Positions 52,620 through 61,316 of a stretch of 64,000 nucleotides of DNA are shown piece by piece (within the stretch, counting starts at the first letter, position 1; each line of letters begins with the position of its first letter). This stretch comes from DASPTR01 sp964475545 (lineage in GTDB: Archaea; Thermoproteota; Bathyarchaeia; Bathyarchaeales; Bathycorpusculaceae), in contig CAYYXF010000001.1 of assembly GCA_964475545.1 (NCBI GenBank), positions 34,165 through 98,164 of the forward strand, given 5' to 3'. The translations under genes and the position numbers were made by a program. Below the pieces are notes generated by a model, which did no database searches, was not told the origin of the DNA, and saw only the letters and a program-made list of their open reading frames with translations.

Positions 52620-54386
52620 ATGTTGAACCCGATAGAACTTTCAGGACGAGAACTGGGAATGATAAAGCTGATGACCGACTTCTTCGTGGAGAAACCTGAA
52701 CTGACGGCAAAGATTGAAAGCTACACAACAGCCCACTACGCGCTTGTAACCACGTACTCAGAGAACTTTGGCATATCAGAAGCCGACGCGTGGGGAATAC
52801 TCGAAGGGCTTCAGAAAAAAGTCAACGAGGCCGAGTACATTCATGTAGAAGCACCACGCCCAATAAAGAAGGTTCTCCAACTATCAAACGAGGAAATCAA
52901 CATGCTCCGCACCATGATCGACTACTTTTCAGCAAACCCAAAAATGAGTCCAGCCGGCTCGTTTACGGCGAAAAGGTCAGAATCAATCATCGAGGCATAC
53001 CAATGGTTTTTTGGAAGTTCCAACGGCAACGGCGAAGTTGCCAGAGAAAATTTCCAGAACCTAATGGAGAAACTCCAGACTTCCATGTCGATCAGACTAG
53101 AAACATTGGCACCGATCGTCGCTTCTCCAAACCCGTATGAAGCTGTACTCAAGCTTCTGGACATAGCAGCAAAAAAGTTGAATCTAGACCCCGGGATGCA
53201 TGAAATGCTAAAACGTCCAATGAGAACTATGATAGTGAATATCCCAGTGGTCATGGATGGCGGCGGCATACAAGTTTTCACTGGCTATCGAGTGCAATAC
53301 AATGATGTGCTTGGCCCGACAAAAGGCGGTATACGATATCACCCTGACTTGACGTTGGATGAAGTAATAGCGTTGTCAGCTTGGATGACATTGAAAACCG
53401 CAGTGACAGGGCTACCACTCGGCGGAGGCAAAGGCGGAATAAGGTGCAGTCCTAAGGAAATGTCTCCAAGGGAGTTGGAAGCGCTGACAAGAGGCTACAC
53501 GCGTGCGATGGCTAGATTCATAGGGCCGTTATACGATGTGCCTGCACCGGATGTTTACACAGACTCGCAGACAATGGCCTGGATAATGGATGAATACAGC
53601 GAAATGGTTGGGTACAACGCTTTCGGCGTAGTCACTGGAAAGCCAATAGATGTGGGAGGATCACTTGGAAGGAATGAGGCGACATCGAGGGGTCTAATGT
53701 ACACTGTGATCGAAGCTGCAAAGCATCTTGGCATGGAACTCAAAGATGCAAAGGTTGCGGTTCAAGGATACGGCAACGTTGGATTCCATGCTGCTAAATT
53801 GCTCCACGAACTTGGATGTAAAATCATAGCCGTTTCTGACTCAAAAGGCGGCATATACAACGCAAAGGGCTTGGGTCCAGAGAAAGTCATGGAGTACAAG
53901 GACGAGACAGGCTCTGTTCTCGGTTACAAGGACTGCGACAGCGTGACGAACGAGGGAATATTAGAATTGGAGTGCGACATTCTGGTTCCTGCAGCTCTGG
54001 AAAACCAGATTACAAGAGCGAATGCTGACAAAATAAGGGCAAAAATCGTTGCTGAGGGCGCAAATGGGCCGACCACACCTGACGCGGACGAGATACTGTT
54101 CAGAAATGGGGTCTTTGTAATTCCAGATATACTGGCAAACTCAGGGGGCGTCATTGTCAGCTATTTTGAGCAAGTGCAGAACCAAATGAACTACTATTGG
54201 ACTGAGGAAGATGTCCGCACCAAGTTGCAGAGCACGATAGTCGGCGCATTCAAGGATGTTTTGATCGTAGCGCAGCAATACAACGTGAACATGAGAATCG
54301 CGGCATATATGAACGCGATAAAAAGAGTGGCCGACGCAATGTTCTTGCGCAAGAACAAAGGCTTTGTCCCGGTTGTCAACGAGTAA
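52620..54386 (+). CDS. Glutamate dehydrogenase, copy 2, with duplicated N-terminal helical domain
   Basis: A 588-residue protein. Residues 170-588 are a complete GDH (GPTKGGIRYHP, PLGGGKGGIRCSP, VQGYGNVGFHA). The first 160 residues are unrelated to GDH and hold two similar units (5-68 and 86-152), each starting with a hydrophobic, L-S-x-x-E/L-x-M sequence and continuing as helices. The ATG at 52620 has AGGAG upstream; an ATG four bases before is out of frame. The extra domain may regulate or assemble the enzyme. This entry and the copy at 48658-49908 are close paralogues over the core. Confidence 0.92.
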   Translation: MLNPIELSGRELGMIKLMTDFFVEKPELTAKIESYTTAHYALVTTYSENFGISEADAWGILEGLQKKVNEAEYIHVEAPRPIKKVLQLSNEEINMLRTMIDYFSANPKMSPAGSFTAKRSESIIEAYQWFFGSSNGNGEVARENFQNLMEKLQTSMSIRLETLAPIVASPNPYEAVLKLLDIAAKKLNLDPGMHEMLKRPMRTMIVNIPVVMDGGGIQVFTGYRVQYNDVLGPTKGGIRYHPDLTLDEVIALSAWMTLKTAVTGLPLGGGKGGIRCSPKEMSPRELEALTRGYTRAMARFIGPLYDVPAPDVYTDSQTMAWIMDEYSEMVGYNAFGVVTGKPIDVGGSLGRNEATSRGLMYTVIEAAKHLGMELKDAKVAVQGYGNVGFHAAKLLHELGCKIIAVSDSKGGIYNAKGLGPEKVMEYKDETGSVLGYKDCDSVTNEGILELECDILVPAALENQITRANADKIRAKIVAEGANGPTTPDADEILFRNGVFVIPDILANSGGVIVSYFEQVQNQMNYYWTEEDVRTKLQSTIVGAFKDVLIVAQQYNVNMRIAAYMNAIKRVADAMFLRKNKGFVPVVNE

Positions 54387-54398
54387 ATCACACATACC

Positions 54399-54414
54399 TT
54401 TTTTCTCATTTTTC
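54399..54414 (+). terminator. Poly-T terminator after long GDH gene
   Basis: TTTTTTCTCATTTTTC begins 12 bases after the stop at 54386. It separates the dehydrogenase from the following gene, which has its own TATA box. Confidence 0.5.
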
Positions 54415-54448
54415 TGAACTTTGTACACAGCGCGCATTCTATGAACAT

Positions 54449-54457
54449 GTTTAATAG
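54449..54457 (+). promoter_or_regulatory. TATA box of the ribbon-helix-helix gene
   Basis: GTTTAATAG about 25 bases ahead of a start near 54478; the ATG is at 54490, so the message has little or no leader. A TGTACA site lies upstream at 54422-54427. Confidence 0.45.
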
Positions 54458-54489
54458 AAGCCACCCCAAAACATAGCTCAGGGAAAGCA

Positions 54490-56424
54490 ATGGCTGTTCA
54501 TTTGCACACCACAATAACGAGGAAAACAGATGACATGCTTGAAGAACTGGCAAAAACTTATGGGGCGAAAAATCGCGTTATTGAGCAAGCACTAGAAACA
54601 CTCCTCAGAGTCGAGCGGGTTGGTTCGTGCGATGATTGCGCGGTAAAAACCAAGATGAAGGAGCAAATGAACCTTAGAGAAGCTCTGGATCTAACCTCCA
54701 TTGGAAGGAAAGCGGTTGACAGCCTCTTGGAAGTGGCGATCGGAGATAAAACAATTCAAGATTTTGTTGCTGAACAAAAGGAAGAGGCAAAGAACACCGT
54801 TGAAATACTAAAAGGTTCAGTTGCGTGGAAAAAACCATCGAACTTCAAGGAGTTCATGATAGTTCTCGAAGAAATGAAGGACTTGACCCGAATATTCGAA
54901 ATTGCTTCGCACAGCGAGATCGATAGCACAGTGATTTTAAGACCAAGTGCCTTCAAGCGTCTCCCAGAAATCGTGGCCTTCCAAATAGCGACAATTCTGG
55001 AAGGGCTTCAAGTCTCCTTTGAAATGCGTGTGATGGGAGAAGATGTTGCAGTTAGAATGACGCGACAGGATATGTATCCACTAAGAAAGAAGGAGTTCGG
55101 AGAATCTCTGAGCGAGCAAATTGAAAGAAGGCTATCTAGTGCTACTCCAAGCCTGTTCAAAAATACGCTGATGCTGGTAGGACCAGCGTTCATGAATTGG
55201 GCTGAAAAACACCTCGAAGAGCCAATAACGGATCTCAGCTCGTTTCTAGAAGACCTTAGAATTGCCCTTGGTACTGGTGAACTTCCAAAGGAGCCCAAGG
55301 AGTTTGTTAGGAGTCTGCTTTCTGCATTCATAAGAATGAACTGGTTCAAGCAGGCCAAGATACTGCGCGAAGTTGATGAAAACACTCTAGACATATCATT
55401 CCAGTCGACCACAGCCTCAGTTGCGAAACTATCAATAGTAATGCTTTCAGTTGTTCTTGCCACACGAGGCTGGAAGCTTCTGAAGTTTACTGCGGAGCAA
55501 ACAACAGTAAATGTCTCGATTCGATATGTAGGTCCAGAAGATCAAAGCCTGCTAGACCAAATAGTGGAAGTAAGTCTCTTTCAAACAATAGGCAAACAAT
55601 TCTTAGATGTTATTCCGATTCCACGTGAAGTATACAATTCGTTCGCGTCCAGAGTCTACGATACTAGCAAGGATAAATTCAACGAAATATATCGCACCAT
55701 GGGTGCCCGCGTTTCGAATGCGATCCGCATATTAGCAAGGAATGACCCGGAGAAGATCAGAAAATTGGCACAGAATTTCATTCTCAAGAACATGAGCTCC
55801 GTCCAGCCTGATGCCGAAACGCGGTTTGTCGACGATGAACACTTCACCATAATATTCAAGAAAATTGATGCGCTCGTCATGAACAGTCAACGTGCGCTGA
55901 CTGAATCAATGTTCAAGGAGCTTGGATACGAGATCCAGACAACAGTTTTTCAGAACCTCTTAAGCTTCAGGCTTAAACCACTTGAGAAACCAGCCCTCGA
56001 GCCAGTTCCTCGCAAGAAACTGATGGAGGCTTTGATAAATGAAATGTCAGCTAGTTCTTGTGAGGAAGCGTTTGAAAAAATAAGGGAACCTATTGATGAA
56101 TTGTTTCCGGAGGACTATCCGTGGACAATTCGAGAGGTGGGTGACAGGATCATCGACATGTACCGGGAACTTGATGTGGAGCTGGAGATCGAATACTTTG
56201 AGGGAGGTTTCACTCTCAAATACAAGACATGTCCGTACTATAAGCTTGTCAAATCCGGGCAGAAAACATGGCTCTGCAGTCTGCGCAAGAGGGTCCTCGA
56301 CTACGTGATTTCAAGGGTTTCACATGGGAAAAAGGCTAGAATAAAAATTATCAGATCACTGCTCAAGAACGAACATCCTTGCGAATATGCAGTATTCTTG
56401 ACTGGGTTCTTGGAGGAAGAATAG
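54490..56424 (+). CDS. Large ribbon-helix-helix protein with Cys-containing C-terminal domain, unknown
   Basis: A 644-residue protein. Residues 3-42 read as a ribbon-helix-helix fold: a beta strand HLHTTITRKTDD, then an ELAKTYG and VIEQALETLL helix pair. A CxxC (Cys47, Cys50) follows. The next 500 residues are soluble, mixed alpha/beta and contain no motif that I recognise; a roughly repeated architecture of sensor-like halves is possible. The C-terminus carries three cysteines (581, 596, 631) in C-x14-C-x34-C with a CPYY and CEYAV setting, like metal or haem-binding output domains of archaeal regulators. Location next to GDH suggests control of it; no data support more. Confidence 0.65.
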   Translation: MAVHLHTTITRKTDDMLEELAKTYGAKNRVIEQALETLLRVERVGSCDDCAVKTKMKEQMNLREALDLTSIGRKAVDSLLEVAIGDKTIQDFVAEQKEEAKNTVEILKGSVAWKKPSNFKEFMIVLEEMKDLTRIFEIASHSEIDSTVILRPSAFKRLPEIVAFQIATILEGLQVSFEMRVMGEDVAVRMTRQDMYPLRKKEFGESLSEQIERRLSSATPSLFKNTLMLVGPAFMNWAEKHLEEPITDLSSFLEDLRIALGTGELPKEPKEFVRSLLSAFIRMNWFKQAKILREVDENTLDISFQSTTASVAKLSIVMLSVVLATRGWKLLKFTAEQTTVNVSIRYVGPEDQSLLDQIVEVSLFQTIGKQFLDVIPIPREVYNSFASRVYDTSKDKFNEIYRTMGARVSNAIRILARNDPEKIRKLAQNFILKNMSSVQPDAETRFVDDEHFTIIFKKIDALVMNSQRALTESMFKELGYEIQTTVFQNLLSFRLKPLEKPALEPVPRKKLMEALINEMSASSCEEAFEKIREPIDELFPEDYPWTIREVGDRIIDMYRELDVELEIEYFEGGFTLKYKTCPYYKLVKSGQKTWLCSLRKRVLDYVISRVSHGKKARIKIIRSLLKNEHPCEYAVFLTGFLEEE

Positions 56425-56499
56425 CCCAACTACACCTGCTGCCTCAAATATACTTTTATTAACGCTTGGAACCAGACTATAAGCTGTGAGGCTGGATAG

Positions 56500-57471
56500 T
56501 TGAGTTTTGAAATGTGGGCGGAGAAGTATCGCCCAAAAACGTTGGATGGCATAGTTAACCAAAGGGAAATTGTTGAACGTTTGAAGAGTTTCGTCAAATC
56601 GAGGAACGTGCCTCACTGCATTTTTGCTGGGCCTCCTGGAACGGGAAAGACTACTGCGGCGCTTTGCTTGTGTAGGGATCTCTACGGTGATGCCTACCGG
56701 GAGCATATGATGGAGTTGAATGCGAGTGACGAAAGGGGAATTGATGTTGTTCGGGAGACTGTGAAGACTTTTGCAAGGATGAAATCCATCGGCGAAATTC
56801 CCTTTAAGATAATGGTACTAGATGAGTCTGACAACATGACCTCTGATGCCCAGCAGGCGCTGAGGAGAACGATGGAGCGTTACACGGGAACCTGCCGATT
56901 CGTCATGTGTGCAAACTACAGTGGGAAAATAATAGAACCCATTCAGTCTCGATGTGCCCCTTTCCGGTTTACATACCTACCCAGAGAAGAGCATGACCGT
57001 TACCTGGACCAAATAGCCCAGAAAGAGAAAGTCAAAGTGTCAACTGAAGGTTTGGATGCAATCTTTGAAGTGTGCGGGGGAGACTTGAGAAGAGCAATAA
57101 ACACGTTGCAGGCGGCGGCTTCGCTGGGGAAACCAGTCGACGCAAAAGTGGTTTATTCGATTACTGGAAGAGCCCATCCTGCGGACGTGCAGAAAATGAT
57201 AAAAACCGCTATGGATGGAAGCTTCATCGAGGCTAGGAAACAACTCCGAGAGATGATTCAGAAATACGGAGTAGCCGGAAGCGACATAATCCGCCAAGTT
57301 CATTCAGAACTCTTTAGAGCTGAAATTCCGGAACAGTGGAAGATAAAGCTGGCTGACATTGTAGGGGAAGTTGACTTCCGACTTGTTGAAGGTGCAGATG
57401 AAGAGGTCCAGCTAAGCGCATTGCTAGCTAGGCTCGTTGAGGCTGGTTTGGAACTGAAGAACTCTGTTTAG
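56500..57471 (+). CDS. rfcS: Replication factor C small subunit
   Basis: A 323-residue AAA+ clamp loader: MWAEKYRPKTLDGIV start, GPPGTGKTTAAL (Walker A), LDESDNMT (Walker B variant), the sensor/Arg finger SRCAPFRFTYL, and the collar domain. TTG at 56500 or ATG at 56512 starts it. It pairs with the large subunit ten bases downstream and loads the PCNA found at 27.5 kb. No intein. Confidence 0.95.
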   Translation: MSFEMWAEKYRPKTLDGIVNQREIVERLKSFVKSRNVPHCIFAGPPGTGKTTAALCLCRDLYGDAYREHMMELNASDERGIDVVRETVKTFARMKSIGEIPFKIMVLDESDNMTSDAQQALRRTMERYTGTCRFVMCANYSGKIIEPIQSRCAPFRFTYLPREEHDRYLDQIAQKEKVKVSTEGLDAIFEVCGGDLRRAINTLQAAASLGKPVDAKVVYSITGRAHPADVQKMIKTAMDGSFIEARKQLREMIQKYGVAGSDIIRQVHSELFRAEIPEQWKIKLADIVGEVDFRLVEGADEEVQLSALLARLVEAGLELKNSV

Positions 57472-57481
57472 GTGCAAGCTG

Positions 57482-58741
57482 TTGTATGCATCTTGGACCG
57501 TTAAGCACAAGCCCAAGTCGCTAGCTGGAATAATAGGGAACAGGGAAACGATCAAGAGTCTTGTTGACTGGGTGAAGTCATGGGACAAGGGCATACCTAA
57601 GAAGAGGGCTGTATTCATATACGGGCCTCCTGGCATCGGCAAAACGGTTGCTGTTGAAGCTTTGGCAAACGATTTGCACATGGAGTTTGTAGAGAAGAAT
57701 GCAAGTGATTATAGAACAGAAGACGCGATAAACCGTTTCGCAGGCCTAGCCTCGCAATTTGGGTCATTGTATGGCGGTAAAAGAATCGTTTTGCTCGATG
57801 AACTCGATGGACTAACAGGAACGTCGGACAAGGGCGGAGTGAAAGCAATTACTGATGTGGTCAAGATTGCGCAATGCCCAGTAATCCTAATTGCTAACAG
57901 TGCCTACGATCCTAGATTCTCAAACCTGCGTAGCTACTGCCTTCTGATTGAGTTCAAGAAGCCTCCAGTAGGAGAGGTTGCAAAGCACTTGAGGGCCATA
58001 TGTGATGATGAAGGAATTGAGGCTGGTGAGAGTGCACTGAAATTCATTGCTCAACGTTCCGAGGGCGACATTCGCTCAGCCTTGAACGACTTGCAGGCTT
58101 TGGCTCAAGGTAAGAAAAAGCTGAGCTATGACGATGTTTCGTGGCTAGGTTATCGAGACAGGCAAGACACCATCTTCAACGTGCTAAGAATGATAGTATA
58201 CGGGAAAACGTGTGCCAGTGCAAAGCAGGCCGTGAACATGGCTGACATAGACATTGACATGCTTTTCGAGTGGATATACGAGAACGTTCCAGACCATTTG
58301 ACCGACCCGCAAGATCTAGTCAGGGCTATGGATGCTCTTTCAATCGCGGACGTTTATCGCGGCAGAATTCGAGCCACACAAGATTGGAGCTTCCTGCGAT
58401 ATGTTATTGACTACATGACCGCAGGCGTGGCAATGGCAAGGCAGAACAGCAAGGCTGTAGGCTGGATACCCTTCAGGTTTCCAAGCCGTATACAAATGCT
58501 GTCAAGATCTAGAGCTGAGCGGGCAACAAAGCTGAGCGTAGGAAGAAAGGTCAAACGCAGGTGCCACATCTCAGCCTTCAGGGCCGCAAAGGAAGATGTT
58601 CCATACTTGAAAATAATCTTCGAAAATAACGTAGAAATGGCTGCAGGACTCGCAAAGTGGCTAGAATTGGACTCAGAAATGATTGAATATCTTGCTGGAA
58701 GTGAAGAAAAAGCCGAGGCCATTACCAAGCTACTAGGCTAA
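57482..58741 (+). CDS. rfcL: Replication factor C large subunit
   Basis: A 419-residue clamp loader: WTVKHKPKSLAGIIGN start, GPPGIGKTVAVEAL (Walker A), VLLDELDGLTG (Walker B), and a C-terminal collar region (EGDIRSALNDLQAL). It is shorter than many archaeal RfcL because no PIP-type tail extension is visible. TTG start. Co-transcribed with rfcS. Confidence 0.94.
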   Translation: MYASWTVKHKPKSLAGIIGNRETIKSLVDWVKSWDKGIPKKRAVFIYGPPGIGKTVAVEALANDLHMEFVEKNASDYRTEDAINRFAGLASQFGSLYGGKRIVLLDELDGLTGTSDKGGVKAITDVVKIAQCPVILIANSAYDPRFSNLRSYCLLIEFKKPPVGEVAKHLRAICDDEGIEAGESALKFIAQRSEGDIRSALNDLQALAQGKKKLSYDDVSWLGYRDRQDTIFNVLRMIVYGKTCASAKQAVNMADIDIDMLFEWIYENVPDHLTDPQDLVRAMDALSIADVYRGRIRATQDWSFLRYVIDYMTAGVAMARQNSKAVGWIPFRFPSRIQMLSRSRAERATKLSVGRKVKRRCHISAFRAAKEDVPYLKIIFENNVEMAAGLAKWLELDSEMIEYLAGSEEKAEAITKLLG

Positions 58742-58762
58742 AGGTCTGATTGCCGAGGTTCA

Positions 58763-59089
58763 CTAGTGGATTTTGCTCCCTTCAACGATGTCTTTCTCAG
58801 GCTGCAAGACTACAACGTGGCCTTTATCGTCTTCAGCCGCGAAAATCATGCATTGGGACTCGACGCCCATCATTTTCCGTCTTTGGAGGTTCAGTATGAA
58901 ACCACATTTTCTGCCTACGAGATCATCAGGTTTGTAGTACTGTAACAGTCCTGCCACTGCCTGTCTTTTTTCGGTTCCGAAATCGACGATCATTCTTATG
59001 AGGTTTCGTGATCCCGGTATCTGGTTTGCTTCCAGAATCTTTCCGACTCGCAGATCCAACTTCTGAAATTCCTCAAACGATATTTCCAT
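58763..59089 (-). CDS. MetG beta-type tRNA-binding domain protein
   Basis: A 108-residue OB-fold of the Arc1p/EMAP-II/Trbp111 type, normally the C-terminal domain of methionyl-tRNA synthetase and often separate in archaea. LDLRVGKILEANQIPGSRNLIRM is the fold signature. It presents tRNA to the synthetase. Downstream of the HD-domain gene, 39 bases away. Confidence 0.87.
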   Translation of the reverse strand: MEISFEEFQKLDLRVGKILEANQIPGSRNLIRMIVDFGTEKRQAVAGLLQYYKPDDLVGRKCGFILNLQRRKMMGVESQCMIFAAEDDKGHVVVLQPEKDIVEGSKIH

Positions 59090-59128
59090 CTTGACGCACC
59101 GTTTTCCAAATTTCGGCTAAGATAACTA

Positions 59129-59848
59129 TTAAGACTTACGTGTCTTCCTTGTTCGTTTTATCTTTTCAACTGCTTTAGCCACGCCTGGCCAGCCATCAGT
59201 ATCTTTTGAACGAACTATTTCGAAGGCTTCCTTCGAATTCAGTCCAAACAATTCTTGGCCCACAGCTTTTCTGGCAAGATATGATGCCGCATTGAGCATC
59301 TCACTATTCAATCTGCTGTCCGCTGCATCTGCCAGATGACAGATCAAGGCTTCGATACTATGCGGTCTGATTGGACCATAGCTTCCATGATGAGCCGCGA
59401 CTACGTGAACCAGCTCTAACGGAAAACCTCTCCGCACAAGCTCTGATGTCGCTATTGACAAATGGTCAAGATAATCGCCCAAACGTGTCGAGCTGTAGCG
59501 GCCATCCCTACCCACAGAGTACGTGACTGGCTTGAAAACATCGTGCAACAGCACTCCCGCTAAAACGAGATCGCGGTTTACATTTCCATGATAGACCTTT
59601 TCAACAGACGTGCACATGGCCAAGGCGATGTTCGCTGTCGAAACGATATGTTCAATGTAGCCGCTAGGATAACAATGATGATTTGACCTTCCAGCGGGCG
59701 AAACTTCGAAAGGCAAGCCTAGATGCTTTTTCCCATCTATCTCAAAGGTCGGATTTCTTAACAGGTCAATGACCTTCTGTCGAAGGCCTTCTTCCTGAAT
59801 GTCTCTTGCTAAGGATTCGAGCTGTGGATTAAGCCGTTTGCGTTTCAT
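59129..59848 (-). CDS. HD-domain phosphohydrolase-like protein
   Basis: A 239-residue protein with histidine/aspartate residues of an HD fold: SGYIEHIVSTANIA, LLHDVFKP (the HD pair) and HVVAAHHGSYG. Members hydrolyse phosphate bonds in nucleotides or RNA; this one has no other domain. It lies in the same direction as endonuclease V and MetG-beta, suggesting a nucleic acid metabolism operon. Confidence 0.85.
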   Translation of the reverse strand: MKRKRLNPQLESLARDIQEEGLRQKVIDLLRNPTFEIDGKKHLGLPFEVSPAGRSNHHCYPSGYIEHIVSTANIALAMCTSVEKVYHGNVNRDLVLAGVLLHDVFKPVTYSVGRDGRYSSTRLGDYLDHLSIATSELVRRGFPLELVHVVAAHHGSYGPIRPHSIEALICHLADAADSRLNSEMLNAASYLARKAVGQELFGLNSKEAFEIVRSKDTDGWPGVAKAVEKIKRTRKTRKS

Positions 59849-59869
59849 TATCTACTTGTTAGTTCGGCA

Positions 59870-60538
59870 TTAGATATGGCTTTTTCGTTTTTCCTCATTG
59901 GCTATCTTATGAGCCACCAGAAGCGGCTCCGGAATTCGAACATTATGCGTACATGTCTTAACAGTTCCAATGGCCGTCTCCAATGAGACCATATGACCGA
60001 CGCTAACGTAAATCGGCTTGCTTCCAGGTTTTGTGGTGACCACAGCGCCGACAATCTCATGCTCATCTCTCAGAAAAGCAACGTCCTTTCTAACGTTTCC
60101 ATTCTCAACCTTGCCAAACAGCCTGCTTTTTGCGACTCCTATCGTTGGTCGGCCTATCACAAGACCAAGATGGCTGGCAAATCCGCAGCGATACGGATGG
60201 GCGAACCCCTGCCCGTCCACAAGAAAAACGTCAGGTCGCAACTGCAGTTTCTCGATGGCAAGGACCGAAGGAGGGATTTCTCTGAAAGCAAGCAGTGTAG
60301 GAATGTAAGGCGTGCGCGTCCTGCAAGTCGCGGTTTGCGTCTCGACAAGTTTGAGAGATTCATAATCAAGAACAGCTACGGCTCCGATGGATACATCTTT
60401 CACGTATGCAACGTCTATTCCAGCTACGAAGCGGATCTTTTCAGGCAATCTGTCGTCAAATACGATTTGTTTGGCCATTCGTAGCTGTGCTCTATGAGCC
60501 TTTTCAACGAAGTTAAGCATCTTGCGAGACGTGATCAT
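59870..60538 (-). CDS. nfi: Endonuclease V
   Basis: A 222-residue endonuclease V (deoxyinosine-specific). The three active-site regions are present: GIDVAYVKD (Asp), YIPTLLAFREIP (the wedge and Glu) and VDGQGFAHPYRCGFASHLG. It cleaves DNA, or RNA, one base 3' of inosine. It starts 27 bases after the translin-family gene. Confidence 0.95.
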   Translation of the reverse strand: MITSRKMLNFVEKAHRAQLRMAKQIVFDDRLPEKIRFVAGIDVAYVKDVSIGAVAVLDYESLKLVETQTATCRTRTPYIPTLLAFREIPPSVLAIEKLQLRPDVFLVDGQGFAHPYRCGFASHLGLVIGRPTIGVAKSRLFGKVENGNVRKDVAFLRDEHEIVGAVVTTKPGSKPIYVSVGHMVSLETAIGTVKTCTHNVRIPEPLLVAHKIANEEKRKSHI

Positions 60539-60564
60539 CTCATTCTACTCAAAGCTTCCGCATT

Positions 60565-61206
60565 CTATACTTTGCTTTTCTTCATCATTTTTTCCAGCTG
60601 CCTAAGATGTTTCTCCAACGCGTTTCTTCGTACTTCCTGAGTTATGTCTCCCCGTGTAGACTCGATTATCTTTCTGGCAACGTCACATTTTCTCCTGAGT
60701 CCAGGAACCATCATGTAGGCTTCATCCATAGCCATGAGTTCAACGTAGATCTCATCCATTGTCAGCAGGCATTTTTCTCCCTTTTCTGCATCGCCTTCCC
60801 TCAGCGCGTCCAAGGCTAGGCGCCTGTATTCACCTATGACATCTGCTAACCCGAGCACATAGTCTATTGAGGGAACCCCGACATCCTCAGGCGTGGGAAA
60901 CTTCGATTCTTCGATCAGCCTCAGAAATATGTTCGCTTCTGAATATTCTTGCCGAGCAGCGTCGAACATGCCGCCGTGAACGATTTCCGGGTACATATTG
61001 GAGGTTCTGGTGAGGTTTAAGATAATTCGTTTGGCTTTTTCAATCAGGTTCTTGGCTTCTTTCATCTTTTTCTGGTGAATGTAGAGAATTGCTTGCTTTG
61101 AGATGCTTGTCGCTTTTCGCATATCCTCTTGAGCGTTTTCTCGGATCTTTTCCTTCTTTTTGAGTTCGTTCTTCACTTCGTTGAGTACCGGTCTTAGCGA
61201 TGACAT
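60565..61206 (-). CDS. Translin family protein
   Basis: A 213-residue all-helical protein from the ATG at 61206, matching the archaeal translin family (EKIRENAQEDMRKATSISKQAIL, and LGLADVIGEYRRLALDALREGD). Translin/TRAX oligomers bind RNA or DNA and in eukaryotes digest tRNA fragments. A frame open to 61245 would run through its own TATA box, so it is rejected. Its gene lies upstream of endonuclease V. Confidence 0.9.
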   Translation of the reverse strand: MSSLRPVLNEVKNELKKKEKIRENAQEDMRKATSISKQAILYIHQKKMKEAKNLIEKAKRIILNLTRTSNMYPEIVHGGMFDAARQEYSEANIFLRLIEESKFPTPEDVGVPSIDYVLGLADVIGEYRRLALDALREGDAEKGEKCLLTMDEIYVELMAMDEAYMMVPGLRRKCDVARKIIESTRGDITQEVRRNALEKHLRQLEKMMKKSKV

Positions 61207-61239
61207 TATGATTGGCGCCTGTGGCAGTTTAGGCGCGGG

Positions 61240-61250
61240 AAACATAAGTA
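61240..61250 (-). promoter_or_regulatory. TATA box of the translin-nfi-HD-MetG-beta unit
   Basis: Minus-strand ATACTTATGTT lies 35-40 bases before the ATG at 61206 and overlaps the longer frame's ATG at 61245, fixing the downstream start. Confidence 0.5.
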
Positions 61251-61260
61251 TTTTTGCGTT

Positions 61261-61316
61261 ACAAAAAATGGAGATGATGGAGTGCGGTCAAGCCTCTTTT
61301 TGCGATATTTGACCGC
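61261..61316 (-). terminator. Hairpin plus poly-T terminator after the 65-residue gene
   Basis: GCGGTCAA (61284-61291) and TTGACCGC (61309-61316) form an 8-bp stem with a 17-base loop beginning at the stop codon on the minus strand. A run of six T (complement of 61262-61267) follows. A hairpin with T-run is unusual among archaeal terminators in this window. Confidence 0.5.
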
